The notes under the pieces: model-generated
What the model was told of the DNA's origin: nothing
Seen by the model: only the letters and a program-made list of their open reading frames with translations
Databases searched by the model: none
Shown here: in pieces, positions 1 to 13,500 of the stretch
Layout of the letters: each line of letters begins with the position of its first letter
Numbering within the stretch: position 1 is the first letter of the stretch
Assembly (NCBI GenBank): GCA_010645155.1
Contig: JAAGOF010000108.1
Span: 34,319 to 98,318 of the forward strand
DNA: 64,000 nucleotides
Direction of reading: 5' to 3'
From: Tigriopus japonicus
Taxonomy: Eukaryota > Arthropoda > Copepoda > Harpacticoida > Harpacticidae
Translations under genes and position numbers: made by a program

Positions 1-629
1 CAGCCTTGATTATCCTATAATTCGTGAAGGGTTTCGAAGGGCATTTGCTCTCAAAATCCCTTGGGAGTGACATTTACGACCAGATGAGACTAATCAAACA
101 CGAAACTATGTATGTAGAGGCCTTGAGTCAAGCTTTAGACGATGAATTTGCTGAATGTCATGTTGGATGACACTTTAAAAGCATGGACAATATGGAAGAA
201 GACGGCGATGAGACTTTGGTGTTGATCTTGTACTGTGAAAGGACAACCAAGGCTGCAAAACCCACCACTCAACAAAGGCCTAGTGTACAATATGTGGTTG
301 GGTTGAAATGAAAATTCAGAGGGTCAATTTTGGTTGTCTTCTTGAGAAAAGAGATCTTGAGAAGACATAAGCTGCTTCATTCTTGACTTGGCTTCAAAAC
401 GACAAAAAGGCCAAAGGCCGTTCGTTGGTTCCTCGAAATTTCGTCGGATCTGTTTATTTGGTGACGGTAAATGAAAAGTAAGGGCCTCGTTTCAAGAAGG
501 TTATTCACCTTTGTGTCTCGACTTGATTCTTGTTTACGGAATTTTACCCTCTTAAAGAAGTCCAAAATGCAAAACACTCGAGTTCCATGTTCCACCAGAT
601 TCCAAGATGTGCTTGATTTGAGTACTTAC
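1..629 (-). other. Intron of beat-like gene A running off the window edge
   Basis: This follows the GTAAGT donor of the exon 690-630 on the minus strand. The expected next exon, carrying the second Ig1 cysteine, is not present, so it lies outside the window. Confidence 0.5.
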
Positions 630-1581
630 GTCCACTTTTACTCCTGGTTTGGCGTATGAAATGACCACGGGATCTTCACTGGGCACGAATCTGCAAGAAA
701 GGAAGGCCAGAAAAGGCTTTGAAATCGATGGTACACGGTGGTTTGAGGTACGCATGGAGAATACCCGCATTGCTTTGTTTGTTTCCGTGTGGTCCAGAGC
801 TCTCTTGACTACCCGGAAAACAGTGGCTTGAGTGGATGGATGAAGGAATTCTGGATTCCGAGGGTCGTTCCAAAAGAGCTCATCCAACTTGAGAAGAATT
901 GCAATGCTATACTATAGTGGCTACTTTACTGTACTGGCTCTTGATCGACTTGGATTGAGGATCCATGGGGTTAGAGAGATCCAGAGTTAGGGCTCTCAAT
1001 GGGTCGATCTCGGTTGGAAACCACACACTTACGATCTTTGAGCTACAGTGCGCTATCCAGCTAACGAAACTGACTGTCAGATTTTTGTTCTGCCTTGAGA
1101 AAGTTGCGCAAATTCTCAAGCGGTTAATTATCATGGCTGAGAGGATTCATTCCAAGGCCTTTCTTTCTGACATTCTTTTTCTTTGAAGTTGATGAGGGCA
1201 GAGAAACACAGAATGGGAAAGGCAGAAGGGATCTTTTGAAGTTGGAACGAGTAATGCGTATTGCATTGGTTCCAAAAACTCATTTCCCAATGTTTAAGCT
1301 AACCAACTCTGTTGTATCAATTCATAAACACACAGGTGAATCTGTGGTCCAAAGAGACTTTTGATGCAGCAAAACAATTTTCGTGGGAATATGTTTGGAA
1401 AGGCCTATTATTTACCTGTAGATCTCCTCGCCGTCTTTGTACCACTTGACAGAATACAAATGTCGTCCTTGTTGAACCTCCGATTTGTCCCACCCAAAAT
1501 CACAAACGAGTTCCGCTGACGCTCCAAAAATGAATGGATCCGGAATCCTCATTTCCAAGATCTGAAGTTTGCCAGTGTTTT
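630..1581 (-). CDS. beat-like Ig-domain gene A: two Ig1 exons (partial gene)
   Basis: Two exons, 1581-1416 and 690-630, encode the first Ig domain of a beaten-path family protein. Beat proteins are secreted or membrane-linked two-Ig proteins that act in axon guidance by binding Side-family receptors. Exon 1581-1416 reads LQILEMRIPDPFIFGAS, then an Ig Cys in ELVCDFGW, then LYSVKWYKDGEEIYR, the family hallmark. Exon 690-630 continues FVPSEDPVVISYAKPGVKVD. Borders are clean: TTTATTGCAG before the first exon, GTAAAT after it, TTTCTTGCAG before the second and GTAAGT after it. The junction codon AG|A gives Arg, in frame. The second exon ends in phase 0 after Val-Asp, exactly as in the paralogue near 51.9 kb. 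The second Ig cysteine, Ig domain 2 and the C-terminus are not found in 1-629 and should lie before position 1. Which beat subgroup it belongs to cannot be told. Confidence 0.85.
691..1415 (-). other. Intron between the two Ig1 exons of beat-like gene A
   Basis: A 725-bp intron from GTAAAT to TTTCTTGCAG on the minus strand. It splits the Ig1 coding region after EEIY(R). The paralogue at 51.7-51.9 kb has no intron here. Nothing else is seen inside. Confidence 0.7.
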
Positions 1582-4500
1582 CTGCAATAAAGGAGGGAAA
1601 GAGTGAGTGAATGAGTGAGTATATAAGTGATTTTCTTCATTAGACCACGTGCGCCCAAAGTCATTAAGCTCGTGGGCATCTAGTAGCCACTGTATACAAT
1701 CACAATAGGGCCAACCAACCATCCCTGGGTGCCCACAAATCACTTGGGGCCCGACACATAGTCCGTCCATAATTGGCTAAATTACTTTAATCAAACGCGC
1801 CAGAGGGAAGCAAGCCCCTCAGTATTCATGTAGAAGGGGGGAATTGCCGGTCGGTCGGTCGTTCGGTACGTACTAAATTGTAAACAGTAATGCAGAGAGA
1901 AGGGTTTTAACCAAACATTGAGACTTGAGCTCAGCCTTTGAAGTCCAAGCCCTCTTGACAGTGAGTAAGAAGGAATCCCGACTTTTGAGGTCCAAGTTCC
2001 CAGCAAATTTTCAAGGTCTGCTGGTCTTCTCTACTTGATGTGCATCGAGTCGTGTCTAATATTTAGATGGCTATCCAACAGAATGGCAACCATGGAAAAA
2101 AGGAACGGGATCCTTAAAAGCCTTCTTGGGGGAGACCATCGCTGTCAAACTCAAAATGTAGAGCTCCTCTGTTGCTCGACTAAACTGAAAAGTCAACCTA
2201 ATTAGTCAAATTGAAACCCAAACCTGTTCCATCTCGACATTTCTTGATCCTGTTCCTGAAGATCAGAGATAAGCCTGCCCCAAACTACCCTCGTGAACGA
2301 GATGTGAAGGTCTCTTGGGTCTTGAGGGAGAATACAAGAATCCTCTTGCTTCCTTCCTTTGTCCTAACGTACTGCAGTACAACAACAGTACAGTTGGTAT
2401 CTACTCTGCAAAAATAACAAAGCCCGGAAGTCTCTGCCCTTCAAAGTAGTCTTTACAATGTCCGAGTTATGATGTTGGCCTTGGCCACTAAACTGGATTT
2501 TCAAACTTTAAGAGCACATTTACCAACTAAGACCATGCAAACCCGGATGTGGGTTGATCTCTTTCTCGATTTTGGGATTGATGGAACATTCTCGCTGATA
2601 TAAGTTCAATGTGCTGTGGTGTTAGAATTCGATTTTTGACCCGCTTGTTCCCATCACCCAAAACTAAGGAGTGAGTGCAAACTGAAATGCACCTTTGGGA
2701 GGGGCTCAAGGGATCCCCTCTCTCTCTCTGTTCTGCGGTGAACAAACAATGCCATAGATGATCTTGGCACAAGAGACATGGGAGAAACACAGACTGCTCT
2801 GCTAACTAGATAAGGATGCACATTCAGTTCCGGTTCCTTAATTTTGACGAAAGCCAGGTATACGATGATGAATCTGAGTTTGTGGAACGGCGATAGTAAC
2901 ATTGGAAATAAGGTTGTAAGGCTGGAACAGAGTAATAGCCTTTAAGATGTCTGTGGATCATACTGAAGAGGGACAAGTGATGGGAGACGAGGTTGAAAGG
3001 CGTGTCCCAGAAGGAACACATGAAGGAAAGAGGAGGAGGAAACAACATCGGGAGAGCGTTTGCCCAGAGCGATAACAAGTCTCATCAATCACTGAAGACA
3101 TCATCGACGACGACGATGATGCCGACGACCATTGTTGGTCCATTGTAAAGCCACTGTCCAGATCAGGTCGCCTGGTTGTCAAAGCATCAATGCTGATACT
3201 GCTCATGGAGCATCATTGATCAACGGGCAAAACACGCGAACAATAACGGTTTTCCTGTTGCAAAGAAAGCAGCTCATCATCGTCTTCGGAGATTAAGACG
3301 ACGAGTCTAGAGATTGAGCTTTCGGATTAGGATTGGGATCTGTTCCGAAAAGCCTTGAATTCGTTCCAAGGCAATCTGTACAAGATCATCGTCGTCAAAA
3401 GGTTTCGAACATCACTGGAACAATTGTCAGTCAGATCAATTCGCGATTGGCCTCCCAAAGAGATGGAACAAGAGGATCGTATCATTCGAGTGGAAATGGA
3501 ACACCGAGCTTTCTCTATTTGCGGTTTAATGTTGTCGAGATCATTTTCCAGGAACTGAAGGTGGAACAAGCTAACCCAAAGCAACCACCAAGGTGTACGT
3601 ATGTATCATCATAGTCACCATCATCATCAGCAGCATCATCTCGTCAGACCCATGCTACCGAAAAAGTTATCATCCTAGATGAGAAGGCTCGACGACGAGA
3701 AAGAGAAGCAAATCTGGCGAGCATCAAAACCAACAACATAACCAGGCTAAACGTGTGTGTCTCCATTGTCCTTGGTTACGCCGAGTGGAACATAAAAAGA
3801 TGCCAAGGAGGCCTCTTTTTGAGCTAGCTCGTGTACCACGCGTACATATATGTGTCTGCTCCTTTACTGTAACATAACCACTTCGCTATTGTACTCGAGG
3901 CTTGAGAGAAGGAAAAAATGTGTTGGAGGGGGATTTTCTGGACAAATACAAATGACAGTCCCATTCCGTAAGGCTCTCGAGTAGTGTTATCACATGCAAG
4001 CCGTCGTGGTTTTGCTTGACGAAACATCACCGCCTTGATTGAGAGTGTATTCATGCCTCCTTTTATTCCTCCCATTTTGCGGAACTTCCTTGTTCTTGGC
4101 CGTGTGCGTCAAAGTGGACTGACCGATCCAGTTGAACCACATTCCTTTGTTCAATATTGACCATGGTCACCCACCACCCCCGACTCTCCCAACTCTTCCA
4201 AAGCTTGTCCCCTATCAAATATTTCGGGAACTTTTCCCGACCATCTCGCCTAGTGTCTCTCAATATTGATCTGTTGGCCTGCAATTTATGGACGTGGCCA
4301 TATTTTGGGCGCCCAGTTTGGGGAAAGAGAGCCTGTATTTAAGGCGCTTCTTTATGACACTGACCCACTTGGAAGAGCCCCATCTCCTAGTAATCCTTTA
4401 AAAATGGATTCCAAAAGACATTGCCCCAAATCAAACCGAGTCTCCCACCGGACTTTTCGAAAACTGTAGGTTTGATCGTGGCCAAACGAGATCGTTTGAT

Positions 4501-7500
4501 GGACAAGGTCAGTGAGGTAGTTGTTGTTCTTCAAGGAACAACAATTCATGGGCATTGAAGTCCTTTCTTGAGTCTCGAGTGGAATGGAACGACTGACCCT
4601 GTGTGGTGGTGGGGGCTTTTGTGGACCCTCTTTCTTTCTCGTGAATGGTGCGGCCATATCCGAAATGATTGCTCATAACTTATTATCCTCATAAGTTGAT
4701 GTGCCTGCCTTTATGGTAGCAAGGGGGGATGGGTGAAGGAAGGCACTGGAGAGACCCACTCCAAGCTCAATGAGGCAATCCGGGACAGAAAACACATCAA
4801 AACAAGTGTAAAATAAAGAACAAATTCCAGGCTCCGTCAAAGAACCCTCTAGAGCCATGGAGAATGGAGGTTACCAACCCAACGTGTAGGTACGAATGTA
4901 AACGTATTTACCCATGATAAGGTACATTCAGTGACGAGAGAAAGAAGAGCCATGAACGGTGAAATTGGGCCATGAAAGGAAGTTTAGGTGTCACATTTCG
5001 AGGTGTATGGAGAAGTTATGTGTAAACAGAAACACCAATAAAACCAACGCTTGAGGGGCTAATGAGTACCGAATTGAGGACCTGGAGCCAATTATAGGTC
5101 TCTTTAACCCGACTGCCAACGATATTCAATACAACTTGGGAACATCCATCTCCTAGTTTTTCCTCAAGTCCGGAAAGATCAGATAGGATCTTTGGAAAAA
5201 GCCGAGGTAGTGCACAATTGATATTAATCATGTCCAGAGCTTGTGGTACAAGTGAAAGTAATGTCCAATATAAGGCCGATAACTGGAACCCCCATTACTT
5301 TTGCTTTTGTGATCAAGTGAGAAGAACCGCCATGAATCATATCAATGGATCTACGCACGTTGGTTGGCGACTATACCTAACAGGGTTCCTTTGTCGGTCC
5401 CAAGACCACTTTCACAGCTCCTGTTCCATCGCCATCAGCCAAAGCTACATGTGCATACTCCATTGAACAAGACCTATCAGATATCTATCTGGCCTTGACA
5501 TCCTTCGCCGTCGCAATATTCTGTGGTCCAAAAAACCCCCCGTTGTCTCCTCAATAAGTACGAATCAAGTTGTGAATTGTTGAGCAAAAAGGGGTTTGGT
5601 GTGCATTTCCCAAAGTAGTTCCAAACTAGCCTAATGAGAACGTCCATCCATCAATCTGAGATTTGACATGTCGAGCGAATTTTGCTTTCTAAAACTTTTC
5701 GGACCAAAGTGACCGTTTTAAGGCCAATACCTCTAATCATATTTTCGGTCGGATAAAGGAATTTCCCATAGTATAGTAATGCGAACATATTCAGCTGTTC
5801 AGTCAGTCAAAAACGACACGAATTGCGTCTCATTAGTGACAGGGTTTTTGCACTTGGGAACCGGAAGCCGAAAAGGCCATGATTGTTATCAGTCAACCAA
5901 GTAAATTGGCCCAAGAAGAAAGTGGGATATTGCGTTATTCTATGGTACAAAGGAGTACGGATATACATACATGCCTCATACTGTACATGGAACAAAAAGG
6001 CAAAAGAGGCCATGTGTATTACGTGTGTACCAATCCAACTGAAGCTTCAAGGAACCGACCATACAAGTGAGTAATGTGGAGTATTGTTCCAAAACCGCAA
6101 ACTACGATACTAAATATGGAAATCCCGCCACTGCAGAATGCTTCATCAAAGGTTATAAGATCCAAAATATATTTCAGAATGAGGGTTAATCCAATCAACA
6201 GATTAAGCTCTGGAGGTTATGGGAATTGGAACGAGCAAGAAAATGGGAAAAGGAAACGGTAGAAGAGTCTCTCTCCCTGAAATAACAACCAAGTTGGATT
6301 CTGGAGACTCTCGTAAGTTTTCTGGATAATCTGATCGAGTTGTTTTGTTCCACTGCTCCTCAACCTCAAGAGATAGGTGTCCCCAATTCGACCTTCGTCA
6401 ATCTTTTGAATTTTGTGCTGATGTCGAGGTTTGAAGATAAGGGCCTTTTTCCTGCTTTCATGGTCATATTTGGATATTTATCACGAGAGAGTGCATTCCT
6501 TGATCGAGCCTCTGGCATAACGCGTGGTTCCAAAAACGGGTGGAACAGCATCGAACGTTATCGACAAGACAATCGCAATTCTTCTTTTACTCGACGATCG
6601 TGCCAACGTTCCGATCAGACAACTTCACTCTTGGAAAGGACACACTTGTAGCACTCGTAAGTACAAGGATCGAGAATGTACGTATGTAAAATGGCTGGAT
6701 TAGCTTGCCCAACGAATTCGGCCTTATTCGACAGCCTAGTTTTCTCCAGGGACAACCCAGGAGGTCATCCAAGCATGCTTCTTGGATGGCCGAGTTGTTT
6801 TACACTCAGTAAGCTCTTTTGTATTGTAGGTCTGGAGCAAATAAAGCTGCCTTTGGGGCAATCAACAAACAATAAGTGCCCCTTAAGCTCGGCATAAAAG
6901 GCGCATTAATAAACACATTCACTCGTGCGAAAGGCCATGGAAAAAAGGCTGGAGTTTTGGAAGCAGGAAAAACAGTGTTCACTTTTCGTGGAATGCCCTA
7001 TGATCGTAGGAACCATGAGGAATGGTGTTCTAGCTATATCCACTATCCAGGTCTCTATGACCTTTGTACGAGACCTAGAGACAACCTCGTTGTCGAAGGA
7101 ACAAAGTTTCTGAATCCTTTTCAAAGGTGTTATTGCGGAGATGAATATTCGTTACCAAAAATTGTGTCCCACCCGTCAAGGAGGACCTCCCGCAGTTGGA
7201 TCACAAGCAATCAATAGAAACACATTCAGTCTTCGGACCAAAAATGACGGGAATAGTTCATGCCTGACAAATATTGAAATAAACAGCTTCACTAAAAGGG
7301 GTGAAAGACGTTTGGAAAGGGAGGCCAAAGAAGAGAAGAGACACAAATCCAATAATTGCCATTCACAGGGGAAAGAACGACAGACTACGGAGAAAACAGG
7401 GCCAGTTACTCCTGGCTTGCCTCTTCCCAGAACAATCAGCTCGTGGGTAAAAGCACTGTCCAAGTTTTGTCTTTCCACAACACTAAAGGTCTTTCCAAAA

Positions 7501-10500
7501 GACCCTTAGCTTGGCATGGAACGGCCTCATTATTTTCGTTCAGTGATTGTGTTGTCATGGCGTTGCCAATTGCATTTGTACAGAGCAAAGAAACATTTGT
7601 ACCACCCTTTGTCGAGCAAGATGACATGCATGTCAATCAATGGATCCTCCGTCCATGGAGTAGAATAAGCCCAGTTGATGCACAACCAACGTAGATAGAA
7701 GAAACAAGGGCACGCAAATGGCACCCTGAAGGAAACAAGACGCACGAGAGAGCAAGAAAATCTGTAATTACATCCTAGCTATGAACATGGATGCCTTTCG
7801 TCTCTTGTTTGGCTCTCAACACGAAAGTGAGAAACAAGGGTCAAAAGACCGACCATCTAAGGAGGTCAATGAGGCGAATCATGAGAACAGAGTGCCTAAT
7901 GGTTTACGAAGGCTTGGAAGTATTTCAATTTCAGCTGAAATACCAACCAACCCTCTTAAAAAAATCAGGGCGTTTTTTGTTGATATTCTGATATAGCGAT
8001 GTTTGAATGTAATCTTGTGTTTCCAATAGGTTTGATCAATCATGAAAAATTCCGTAGCCATTCTTCCCATGATCGTGAATACACTTATTGTGCGTCTCTC
8101 TCTCTCTTTTTTGATGCGCTTCAGTGACCTTCAACGTTCCTTTGGAACACATTTTTGCCTCGTCTGGTTGGGAAAGCGAATTCAAGACACCATTGAGGCG
8201 CATTCAAGCACCTCCGCCACCATTTCCGACACTCCCATCCATCATTCGCTCTTTGAAGTATTGCTACAAAAGTCAATACCGTCTCATCAGCAAAAAACTT
8301 GTAGCCTGAAGTACATACACTCTACACTCAGAGCTCGTGAGACGATTCCTTTGGCGTTCCCGGTACCGAGTTCGGATTACTTGAAAGAAGCCGACAAAAA
8401 AACTGCCAGAGATAATGCCGTCAGCAACTCTCACTTCTAGCCGTAACAAGCTTTCCACATATGGTACACATGCTACATACGAACTCTAGTATGCTTTCGC
8501 CGGAAATCTTTTTATAGACTGAATGAATCATCTTGTGGTAAAATTTGCCGGAAAAGGCATAAACTAAGAAAACAGGATTATAGCTTGAAAGGATATTTCT
8601 GCAGCAAAGGTCCAAAGGAGACCCAATTTCTTGAAGAAGTGCACATATGAACATGGTTAATAGGTGATGCACTTATGGTCCGTGTTCCCGGGTTCCTTCT
8701 TGTCTCATTACAGGAATGTATGAACATAAATCAGTGGATTTTGAAATGTCTCCGAGGAGTCTCTTGCTTCCTTTGGCCCCTTTTTGGTCCACATTTAAAT
8801 GGATGCAAAAGAAAGGGGACACGACAAGAACGAAGAGCCTCGAGGATTGGGAACTATTAATCCTGTACATATGTTACCAACCATAGATGGGCCCCAAAAG
8901 AGCTAGATTGTTGGGTGAGTGGTCGAGAAAGAAGTTTGAGCCACCTTATGATACGTTTAACTGTCGCTTCAATCCATTATGTACGCACAAGGTGCGAGGC
9001 TGGTGGCGACAATGCGCTTTAATGAGCTCATTAGCAATTTGTTCCACTTGTTCCAAATCTATGGACAACTAAGCAATGTACGTTTCTCTCTCTCTCACAC
9101 TTCCTTGGCTCCTATTCAAGCATGTCTAATTTTATGGGCGTGAAATCATATGGTACTTAAAAGAAGGGAGCTTCCCTTGAAGGTCTGGTGAAACGAGAGG
9201 TTTCTTTATTTTTCCAAGAGGAACCTACTTTTTCTTGGCGGGTAAAGAATGTTGTGACCCCTTCCTTTCTCTTCTGCCCTCGAGATTCAATTTTGGAAAC
9301 TGGATAATTTCTCTTCTCGTCAAAGAAAATTCCAGTGCGAGCCAACAGACCCCCCTCCAAACCTGCCAGAATCCACAGATGTCCTTCGAAAAAGTGCACC
9401 TTGGGCTAAAACACCAAAGTTATTTTCCATAGATCCCCAGACACGCTCTTCATTGGAACAACTCGCTCGATAAATCCAGGGACAAGTTTGACGGAACAGC
9501 TATCCATCCATGGATCACTAATGGAACACAGACCGTCGTCGTGTTGGATCGGATCTTGAATACTTCTGTGGTTGCAAATGGCCTTTTTCCTCAATGATTT
9601 GTCTCTGCCAGTCCCAAGTGGCCAAGCACAAATCTCATGAAGCCTACACACCTTGATTTGGTGTCACTCTTAAGTGAAAGAGGATATCGATCGTGCTCTA
9701 CCTTGTCTGGTGACCAGTTTGGCTCAGCTACTTTAAATACGAATCCACTTCTCTTGGCTACAAAAGCCCATTCATGTCAGGAGGAGATTGTACAATACAC
9801 GTGCATGGCTGGACGGGTTAATTAATTATTTCTACTACGTACGAACGCCATCAAGCAAGCAAGCTATTTTGCTATATATCTGGCATTCTAGACAGAGTAC
9901 AGAAAGAGAACGAGACGTGACTATGAAAATCCATTAAAATGTTGCAATGGATATTCGCTTGGGGAAATAAGAGAGTGCATAATTAGGTGCCCCCCGACCT
10001 CACATGAGAGCCACTGACACAAATTGTAATGTATGGAGCATGAGAGCCATGGTTCCATTTGCTCGACCTTCAACGGGAACTCCGCACAAACCTTGAGCAG
10101 GGCAATTAAAACGAATTGAATGAAAACTTCACCTCATACTACGTACTTCAATAGATGGCCGACAAGTCGAAAACTTGATCAATTAATGTCAAGAAGATCC
10201 TCAAAACTAACTAGTTCAGGGAGCGTCAGGGAGACCGAGTTTGGTCAAGTATTTGTGGATGAAAACTTACATAATTGATGCAAATGGAGTCATGCCACGT
10301 CAGTTTGGAAACACTTTGTAGACCCTAAGACCCTATTCATTAGTCCCACGGGACCAGTAAATTTCCTGGTTGCAATTAAGTTCAAATCCCTAGCAAACAA
10401 AGGAAGGCGGATTTGGTCAAAAATTCCCCTCTTGCCTCTTGGAAAGTTTTCATCCCAACCCTTCCCACTCGTTCGTGGGGAAAGGATCCCTTCACATTTC

Positions 10501-13500
10501 TCTCCCCCTTCATTCGAGGAGGCACAATCTCTGGCATTTCTGGGAAATTTTGAAGCTAGCTCTCAAGGGAGTTTTTTCTTGTCCATGTAGGAAACTGACG
10601 CTCATTCTCTATTCCTCATTCGTCACCAGAAACTGCACAAAGAACCACTACCACCATCCATATTACACCAAACTTGCTTCGTCATTTGAAACTGTCATTT
10701 TTCCAGCTTTCGAGCACTTGGATAAACCGAACAACTCGAAAAAATAGAAATAAAATTACGGTGTTGGAATGAATTATTTCGTGCACTTTTGCGATGCTTC
10801 ATTAGTTGTGGTGGAGATGGTGAGGATTGAAGCTAAAGTAATTGCTTGCTGTTTACTCATTGATTTCCCCGAGGAGATCTTCCCTCAAACACCCTAGAAT
10901 TTGGAAGCATCAAGTGAGTTTTTGGAGGAAGGATGGGAAGAGTTGTAAACGCATGTTCTTCCACGAATTTTCAAGCTTTCTCCATGGAAAGTACCAACTT
11001 GGAAGAGCGTTCATTAGTTCCAGTCTTATTTGAAGACACGACAAATAGAGCAAGAAACTTTCGGTAGGACTTATTACATTCCTCGGAGTTTAAATCCTAA
11101 TTCCGGATCATACTTTTTGTGGGGCAGAGCCGAGGCATTGATGCTGAACCCATCTTCATTGGACTACCCAGACAACCTGAAATACGGGGATTTAAATGGC
11201 CAGGAGAGTGAAAAAGGAACGAGGAATAACGAGAGGAATGAAGGCTGTCAAGGGCGTAATTCCCTTCGCTATGAAGGATGAGACTCTGGTAACCAAGAAA
11301 GAAAACTTCTGTTGAAATTGTAGCAAAACCGGAGGGGATTATGTGAACAAAGTCGGCTCAAGATTCTGGTCTTCCAATATTTTAGAGGTACATGTTTGTT
11401 TCTTTCATCGCAGGTGAGTGCTCAAATTAGTCAGCCTTGACTTGTTGAAGGTCTCCAAGGTCTCCAAAAGAGAGTCAGCTCCTCAAGCTGTCCCTGGAGA
11501 GGTTTTATGTGACATTGAAGATCACTCCACAATGTCATCAGGTTCACTTTGCCTTTAGGAAAGAAACGTTTCCAGGTTATAATAACGAATCTGTAAGCAT
11601 AAAGCCAATATGTCCTATGTCTTCAAACTAATTGTTAATAGTGGTACAAAAACTTTCAAGGTGGTCTGGCCATGAGGAAAAAATGGGATGTCATGAAAGT
11701 GAAGGATGAATTGAGATGACAAAAATTTGGAACATCCTCATCGTCGTTCTTCTGACTTGACTTGGAAGAGGAGCCCTGGGGGCAAGAGGAGAGAAAGGGA
11801 GAGAGACACAGAGAAAATTTGGCACTCAAGTTTTTCAGTGAGGCCTGAATGAGTAAGTGAAAGAGACTCACTCACGCCGACTCTTGAGGATGAACGACCG
11901 TCGAGCAGCCTGGAGAAAGCGGTTCTTGGGAGGGAGAGAGAGAAAGAAAGAAAGAGAGATGAGGGAGGAAAGCCTCATTGGGCATATGAAAACTTTTTCC
12001 TGGCGTGATGACATTAAATGGATGGGCCTCGAAAGTGATAAGAAAGTAATACTTCAAATTGTGGATATGATGAGCGAGAGAAAGGGAAATGTTCGCTCGC
12101 CTTCGCTTGGCAAAAGTGCAAAAAAGCTACCATTTGCTGGTGCCAAAGCAGAGTGAAAATTGGAAAAGTTGCCCACATTGTAGTCGCACCTCGAATCCAT
12201 TGCTCTTGTTGAAGGCTCGGAACATTCGTTTCCTTCGCTCTGAAATTGTTCCTGTACCTATCAACCTTGCACGCATTCCATGTATGTGGAACATGACATA
12301 TTGAGGATCTCATCCCACATTCTGTCCAAGTCTTGGCAACTAAACTCACAACTACCAAGACACTCACAGTACACTCAAGTGACAAGTAGGTTCCACGGAG
12401 AACCTTACAATCAATTGTGGGAACATTTTTCAATGAGAGTGTGCGGCATTACTCACAAGTGTCAGAAAGACCACAATCTCATCGCTTTCAATTAAATGCT
12501 CATTAGATCGAAGAAGGTCTCTGACCTCCGATGTGCCCCCTTAAAGTCCAATTGAGGAAATGAGGCCAAGCCCTGATCCCCAATAGGTCCACGCCCATGA
12601 TTGAAAAATTGAACCTGGGACGGGCTAACTTTCTTCCGCCTTCAAAACCTAGTTGGTGTGACCTCATTTCCGGAAAACACTTGGGTTTGTCATGCGAGAA
12701 TGCAAATACGATGAGGAAATCGCAGTTTGGGTTCTCGAAGAGCCCGCTAGTGTCTAGTAACAAAAAGGAACTGCCAATCATTTCTTGAGCAAGATTATCT
12801 CGAGCACTACAATGGCAATCTCAAGGATGCATTTGGCCCTGGAGTGGTTTTATAAAGTCATTCTCTGGAAGCCGCTCGCCTCGTTTTATCACTCGCTCGG
12901 TTTTCTGTTATCTTTCGCGTCAAAACTTTCCTCTTTCCTCCAAACCAAACACAAGAGACTTTGAGTGGAGGTTCCAATGAGCATTTTCAACTTGAGCGTT
13001 AGATTTCAAGCCACGTCCAGATCATTCTGCACTTTAATGAGAGATTCAAGGCTCTTGATGGGAAGTAGTATAAATGTATCATTCATTAGGAGGCTTTCAG
13101 CTCCCGGAAGTAGAAAGAAGCCAAGTCCGATTTTTCGTTGCTGGGGTTTCCTACAGCCAAGACTCCAAAGTCTGGTGGTGGGAATTACTAACTGCGAACT
13201 TTCCATACCAATGGTACGTTACGTGGTATATAGGAGTTACTTAACTCCATCCAGCTTACTACTGAGATCGAGTTGGAGAGGCAAGGCCACAATTCGGAGT
13301 CACACATGGGAGAAGTGGGAACGAAAGTTGTGAATATGCACACGTTGCCAGTGTACGTAGTACTAAACTACAACTACGCAGCTAATGGAAGAATTTACCC
13401 TGTTCTGGAAGCGGAAGTCACATTTCAACAGCTCTCTGCCATATTAACCCTCAAGAAGGGACCGAATCGCATGTAGAGTACTACACAGCTCAGCTAATTG

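Noticed and set aside
12014..12433. 139-codon minus-strand open frame
   Set aside because: No recognisable motif and no splice signals at the ends.
12965..13333. Open frames on both strands near 13.0-13.3 kb
   Set aside because: Looked for transposase or Ig similarity and found none.
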